A DNA stretch of 64,000 nt, taken from positions 372,001 through 436,000 of the forward strand of contig NZ_SJPF01000005.1 in NCBI RefSeq assembly GCF_007859755.1, written 5' to 3'. The translations under genes and the position numbers were made by a program. The stretch is from Blastopirellula retiformator (GTDB taxonomy: Bacteria > Planctomycetota > Planctomycetia > Pirellulales > Pirellulaceae). The notes below the pieces were generated by a model. It was not told the origin of the DNA, made no database searches, and was given only the letters and a program-made list of their open reading frames with translations. Every line of letters starts with the position of its first letter. Positions within the stretch are counted from its first letter, which is position 1. Below are positions 61,201-64,000 of the stretch, in pieces.

Positions 61201-62891
61201 ACGCTGCTCGCGAAACGGCGATCGACGCGTCGACGCTCGATTTTTCTCCAACCCATCCCAAGATCAGCGATGGCGTTCGCTTGCAACTCGATTTCGGCGA
61301 AGGATCGCAAGATCGCGATAACCTCTACGCCTCGAAAGACGTCGACTGGGTCGCCGAGACGTTGGCGGCGACCGCAACCGAGAATCGCATTTTTCTGAAC
61401 AACCGTTTTCAGATGTTTGAGTTCAAGCCAGAGTCAGGTGAGATTGGCTGGAAGACGGCGCGGATCGACAATCATCGTGCCCGAGCACACGACAAATGGC
61501 CGCTCACTTCGATGCGACCGGTTGTGGTGGGCGATCGCATCTTTGTGAGATTGCTCCACTCGAATCGCCCCGAGCTGTATTGCTTTGCTCGGTCCGACGG
61601 CAAAAAGATCTGGCGAGCCGAGAGCGAGATTCCGGTGCTCTCCGATCCGCTTTGGATTCAGGGGGAGTTGTTCGCCATTGTCGGTGAGGAGGACTCGCAA
61701 AATCTGTGGCAGATACAGCTTGCCCGCATCGATGCCGAGACAGGCGAGACCTTACGCAGGCATCCGCTGGTTCGCTTGCGTCAGTCCTGGGGTGAGCGTC
61801 ATCTTTGCACAGCCGCCGTTGCCGGCGAAGTGATTGTCGTTGATTTGGGCGGGGCGGTGTTGGCCTGCGACCTATCGGGCGGCGTTCGTTGGGTCCGCAA
61901 GCAGACGTCGATTCCAACCACTGCCGACAGCGACTTGGTGCGTCAGCAGGAGATGACGCCGATTGTCGTTGGCAATCACGTGATTGTTCGCCAGGTCGGC
62001 GCTTTGTCGATCGATTGCATTGATATCGCGACCGGGCGACTTCTCTGGTCCCACTTCGCGCCTGACATGGAGCGAAGCGTGGGGCTCGCCGACGGGAAGT
62101 TCGTCTATTTGAATCGTCGCGAGGCGGTGGCGCTTGACGCCGACAACGGCGAGGTCGCTTGGAGTAACGCCGACGATTGGCAAATTTTCGGCGCCACGAT
62201 TGCCGGGCCTTACCTGATCGAAGTCGCGGGAGAAGGGCGACACCACGGCAACAGCAAGGAGATCGTACCGTGGATTCGCTGGCTGTCGCTAGAGAGTGGC
62301 CAATGGGTCGCTGGGGCGCCGCTGTCGAAACTAACCGACAAAGATCCGCACCTTGGCAAGCTACTGGTTCATCCGCAGGGAACTTTCGTCAGCCATCGTA
62401 AAGAGGCGCGGGACTTGGACGTCCGGTTGCATCGGTTGGCGGCTGATGGCCAGCCGCTGCCGCTAGGCGAGTACCGCCAAGTGCCAGGCGCCAAAGAAAT
62501 CTACCCGATATTCGCCGCCGCTTGGGCGGGGAAGTTTCCTGGATGGCGATTCGCGACCGCGGAAATCTCTGGCGGCCAAACCATCGTCGATCGCGAGGGC
62601 AAGCTCGGTTTCCAGTGCAATCTTCATCCAATCAACGAAACGACATGGATTCGTCCGGTTGGCGACGCAAAGTTGCTGGAGCTGACGGTCGATCGTCGCG
62701 AGGCGAAGCGAGCGATTCGCGCCGTCGTCCACTGCGGCCAGCAGTTGCTGCTCGACGGTCCGATGGACGAAGATGGGGATCTGGCGAAATTTTCGATCAA
62801 CGTGCCCCCCAATCGTCAGGCCAACGAGTTGATCGAAATCTGTTTGACCGGCAGCGGTAAGATCTTGGTGCGGGATTTAACGATTCAGTAG
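58239..62891 (+). CDS. Giant membrane protein: anti-sigma-like N-terminus, Pro-rich linker, beta-propeller
   Basis: 1550 residues, coupled to the sigma gene by an 8-bp overlap. The first 75 residues, LIELVQSHTPAELKLEEIEL..SELRRVLIDQLQMEHYLSDAL, resemble the anti-sigma domain of planctomycete FecR-like proteins. One transmembrane helix (79-100, WGVLALLVLASAAAVIYSL) puts it inside the membrane with the rest outside. After a Pro-rich linker (107-170) come a lectin- or LamG-like region (about 180-570), a helical middle part (580-1000), a PQQ-like propeller (1035-1400) and a last beta domain. Function is inferred: signal sensor and sigma inhibitor. Confidence 0.75.
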   Translation: MTNEELIELVQSHTPAELKLEEIELLRQRIAESSELRRVLIDQLQMEHYLSDALGRIGFSAETLLEKFDRDQRRHRTARAIWGVLALLVLASAAAVIYSLQPDRKVAEAEIEPAPPESAQPSKPDPAQPAPEPTGTPDAAESGGDPAMPAEASQTDSGDPDAAPKRGPWDVSLERPPVRFAEAWYHDFDPAREAPTQDSLRQWFTPLEKQGGKFETQKHHNTVRTGMFGAFRLNAPWPKQAALRLSVWDAEQYAIHFMNGDQGISLVHHNRDFDPWNAYVVTRSAGQENVETYALAANDNYADRRSDLYQAPITWYYYDESQQEIVLFRGEVELLRAPLAGPPTEVIFEGRAWLRGLDFQRLSELPPTNRIELPVVAEIDRPADLNWTERLPEDGVTFQKLVDGAVELVAEKGEGFITAPIPGEGIRVVDMLLENVEVGSSIFLAFRTNPDEETPRYDPGLAIPFGYNRGTKQVFPFFSWWGDDGRKDDRKPQQLPIADVAPPFWIRILACDGQARFWLSADGRNWAIYPAGVGGIEREMTQFGISVKAGGDKPRKTRLRKVIVRRVDVLPELVSSDKLAAAPTAVRHSIDWIAKTIAIRPADVPVEQWMAAAAENAIVAGTDNPNIFKQLVPLLDDPASLETTIDRLRKFAYINKSWPAGGTEKELFEFYRDFAASLIGRQYADGRTFDVDDMRRTMLSLPIDMRDRVNLVDEAAIRREMLRRLAERDWSGASELCLRQRNYSGRDDYRMRRDFQLPMWVYNAATREGNVRLEGEWPSIDARYRSPLLEELSKDAYNVSADLSAAIDSNALADACRIINGVNLHGASGLAPDRDDPDLYFSLPAAITMAMRRNPQLCEEMNQNFSDVARLRASSEIHSGDVEAVELVTLQFYGTQAASEAHLWLGDQALAVGQVARAIAHYRQAGSEHSTIDHSMLSARVALASAMIGAVETEPLSTSVAIGGESLSADAIKQFGEQRRSSASENWNAARETAIDASTLDFSPTHPKISDGVRLQLDFGEGSQDRDNLYASKDVDWVAETLAATATENRIFLNNRFQMFEFKPESGEIGWKTARIDNHRARAHDKWPLTSMRPVVVGDRIFVRLLHSNRPELYCFARSDGKKIWRAESEIPVLSDPLWIQGELFAIVGEEDSQNLWQIQLARIDAETGETLRRHPLVRLRQSWGERHLCTAAVAGEVIVVDLGGAVLACDLSGGVRWVRKQTSIPTTADSDLVRQQEMTPIVVGNHVIVRQVGALSIDCIDIATGRLLWSHFAPDMERSVGLADGKFVYLNRREAVALDADNGEVAWSNADDWQIFGATIAGPYLIEVAGEGRHHGNSKEIVPWIRWLSLESGQWVAGAPLSKLTDKDPHLGKLLVHPQGTFVSHRKEARDLDVRLHRLAADGQPLPLGEYRQVPGAKEIYPIFAAAWAGKFPGWRFATAEISGGQTIVDREGKLGFQCNLHPINETTWIRPVGDAKLLELTVDRREAKRAIRAVVHCGQQLLLDGPMDEDGDLAKFSINVPPNRQANELIEICLTGSGKILVRDLTIQ

Positions 62892-62993
62892 CTCGGACAG
62901 GCAATTTTGGGCGAAACGGCCTGGTTGTCCGAATTTCCGCGTAACGTTTTACACGTCACCTTACATACCATGGAAAGAGGCGTTTTTCCTTGG

Positions 62994-64000
62994 ATGTTGA
63001 GACCTGTCGTGCACCCCTTTTCGTTGCAAAACCGACCTTTCCCCGGATGGCTGCTAGCCGCGATTTGCGTGCTAATTCTGCCGCAAGCTGCACTTGCACA
63101 AGGGGAATGGGAACTGACGCCCGAGAGCGAAGCGGCGCTGGATCGCGGGCTCGACTGGTTAGCCAAAAACCAAGGCCCGAAAGGGAACTGGGAGTCGAAC
63201 GACCTAGGCCTTGTCGCGATGGGGACGTTGGCGTTTCTCGCCGACGGCCATGCGCCCGGCCGGGGCAAATATGGCCGCACCGTCGAACGTGCGGTCGATT
63301 ATCTGCTGACCAACGCCAAACCGTCCGGGCTACTCAATGTCGCCGACGCGCAGCGTGATATGTACAACCATGGGCTGGCGACATTCGTCCTGGGGCAGGC
63401 TCATGGGATGACCGGCGATCCGCGCATCAATTCGACGCTTGACCGGTCACTGAAGCTGATCGCCAATACGCAGTGCGAAGATGGCGGCTGGGACTATCGA
63501 GCCCGGCGGCAGGATCATGGTCACGACCTTAGCCTGGCCGTGATGCAGGCCAAAGCGCTGCGCAGCGCCGTCGACAGCGGTCTGGAAGTGCCGCCGGAGG
63601 TGATCCAGATGGCGATCGCCAGCGTTCGCGATCATTATGAACCGGAAGGGATCTCCCGAAACGCGCCCGAAACCGAACAGATGAAGCGTGCTGGTCAGTT
63701 CACTTACTCGCGCAACGGCGGCAAATCATCGACCGCCATGGCGGCCGCCGGGGTCGTTTGTCTGCAAGAGTTTGGTCAGTACGACGATTGGCGGATTCGC
63801 AAGAACATGGACATCATCAACGCCAAGATCGAAGAAGTCAAAGGTCGTGAGGAGCGACACAACGGCAAGCTGCCATTTGACGCTTACACGTTGTACTACG
63901 TCGGTCAAGCGTTGTATCAGGTTGGCGGCGACGACTGGAAGAGATCGTACCCGATTCTGCGCGACCAAGTGGTCGCCAGTCAGGTGATTCGGCCTGACAG
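62994..64000 (+). CDS. Secreted prenyltransferase/squalene-cyclase-repeat protein, 3' end outside window
   Basis: Signal peptide (WLLAAICVLILPQAALAQ) then terpene-cyclase-type alpha/alpha repeats (LDWLAKNQGPKGNW, LGLVAMGTLAFL, AVDYLLTNAKPSG, LIANTQCEDGGWDYRARR, GGKSSTAMAAAGVVCLQEFG). These QW-like repeats form a toroid; planctomycetes carry many secreted relatives of unknown use, so a hopene-making role is not implied. The start is ATG 62994; ATG 62970 and TTG 63024 are alternatives, since the ribosome site (AAAGAGG) is 13 bases off. The frame stays open to base 64000. Confidence 0.8.
   Translation, partial: MLRPVVHPFSLQNRPFPGWLLAAICVLILPQAALAQGEWELTPESEAALDRGLDWLAKNQGPKGNWESNDLGLVAMGTLAFLADGHAPGRGKYGRTVERAVDYLLTNAKPSGLLNVADAQRDMYNHGLATFVLGQAHGMTGDPRINSTLDRSLKLIANTQCEDGGWDYRARRQDHGHDLSLAVMQAKALRSAVDSGLEVPPEVIQMAIASVRDHYEPEGISRNAPETEQMKRAGQFTYSRNGGKSSTAMAAAGVVCLQEFGQYDDWRIRKNMDIINAKIEEVKGREERHNGKLPFDAYTLYYVGQALYQVGGDDWKRSYPILRDQVVASQVIRPD

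Overview
The window reads as chromosomal DNA of a planctomycete, most likely family Pirellulaceae (Blastopirellula-like). The marker families are a paired DUF1549/DUF1553 cytochrome-like protein and DUF1501 protein, DUF1559 pseudopilin-like proteins with small lipoprotein partners, a sulfatase, Tat-exported Gfo/Idh/MocA oxidoreductases, a planctomycete-type ECF sigma factor coupled to a giant membrane protein, and TPR proteins. Coding density is moderate and genes lie on both strands in short operons. I found no tRNA, rRNA, CRISPR array, prophage or intact insertion sequence.

Layout. 1-6400: the end of a TPR protein, hemL (minus), truB, and an ftsK with very acidic inserts. 6400-9400: a DUF1559 protein with its lipoprotein partner (minus), an unknown protein, and a promoter-to-terminator interval that may encode a structured RNA in front of cimA. 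9393-14751: cimA, valS and a bifunctional-nuclease (DUF151) gene. 15049-16048: a secreted beta-propeller-like protein and a terminator. 16231-20582: the minus-strand operon hom - apgM-like - lysC, which covers aspartate-family amino acid synthesis. 20726-25120: a monooxygenase-fold protein, an M42 peptidase, a large membrane-anchored coiled-coil protein, a DCC protein and an unknown. 25297-31517: serine dehydratase, flavodoxin, two paralogous TPR genes, DUF2071, and a decayed second DUF1559/lipoprotein module.

32055-36633: the operon tyrA - purL - purQ (minus). 36795-44252: a GspF-like protein, a run of hairpins, the DUF1549/DUF1501 pair and a PcfJ-like gene. 44516-46868: a ParDE-type toxin-antitoxin pair, a small membrane protein and a sulfatase. 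46960-49417: an ECF sigma factor with its zinc-finger anti-sigma factor, divergent from a neutral-ceramidase-like gene. 49422-55759: tsaB, two tandem metallophosphoesterases, yidC with an apparent PDZ insert, and mnmE. 56076 to the end: a Tat oxidoreductase, an ECF sigma factor overlapping a 1550-residue membrane/beta-propeller gene, and the start of a secreted prenyltransferase/squalene-cyclase-repeat protein that runs off the window.

The most interesting items are the sigma/giant anti-sigma-like pair, YidC with a PDZ-like domain, ValRS with a relocated zinc ribbon, the apgM-like gene between hom and lysC (a candidate homoserine kinase), the possible RNA before cimA, and two copies of an inverted-repeat element that ends exactly in the stop codons of adjacent genes. 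All functional calls come from reading the sequence and from family knowledge; no database search was run.
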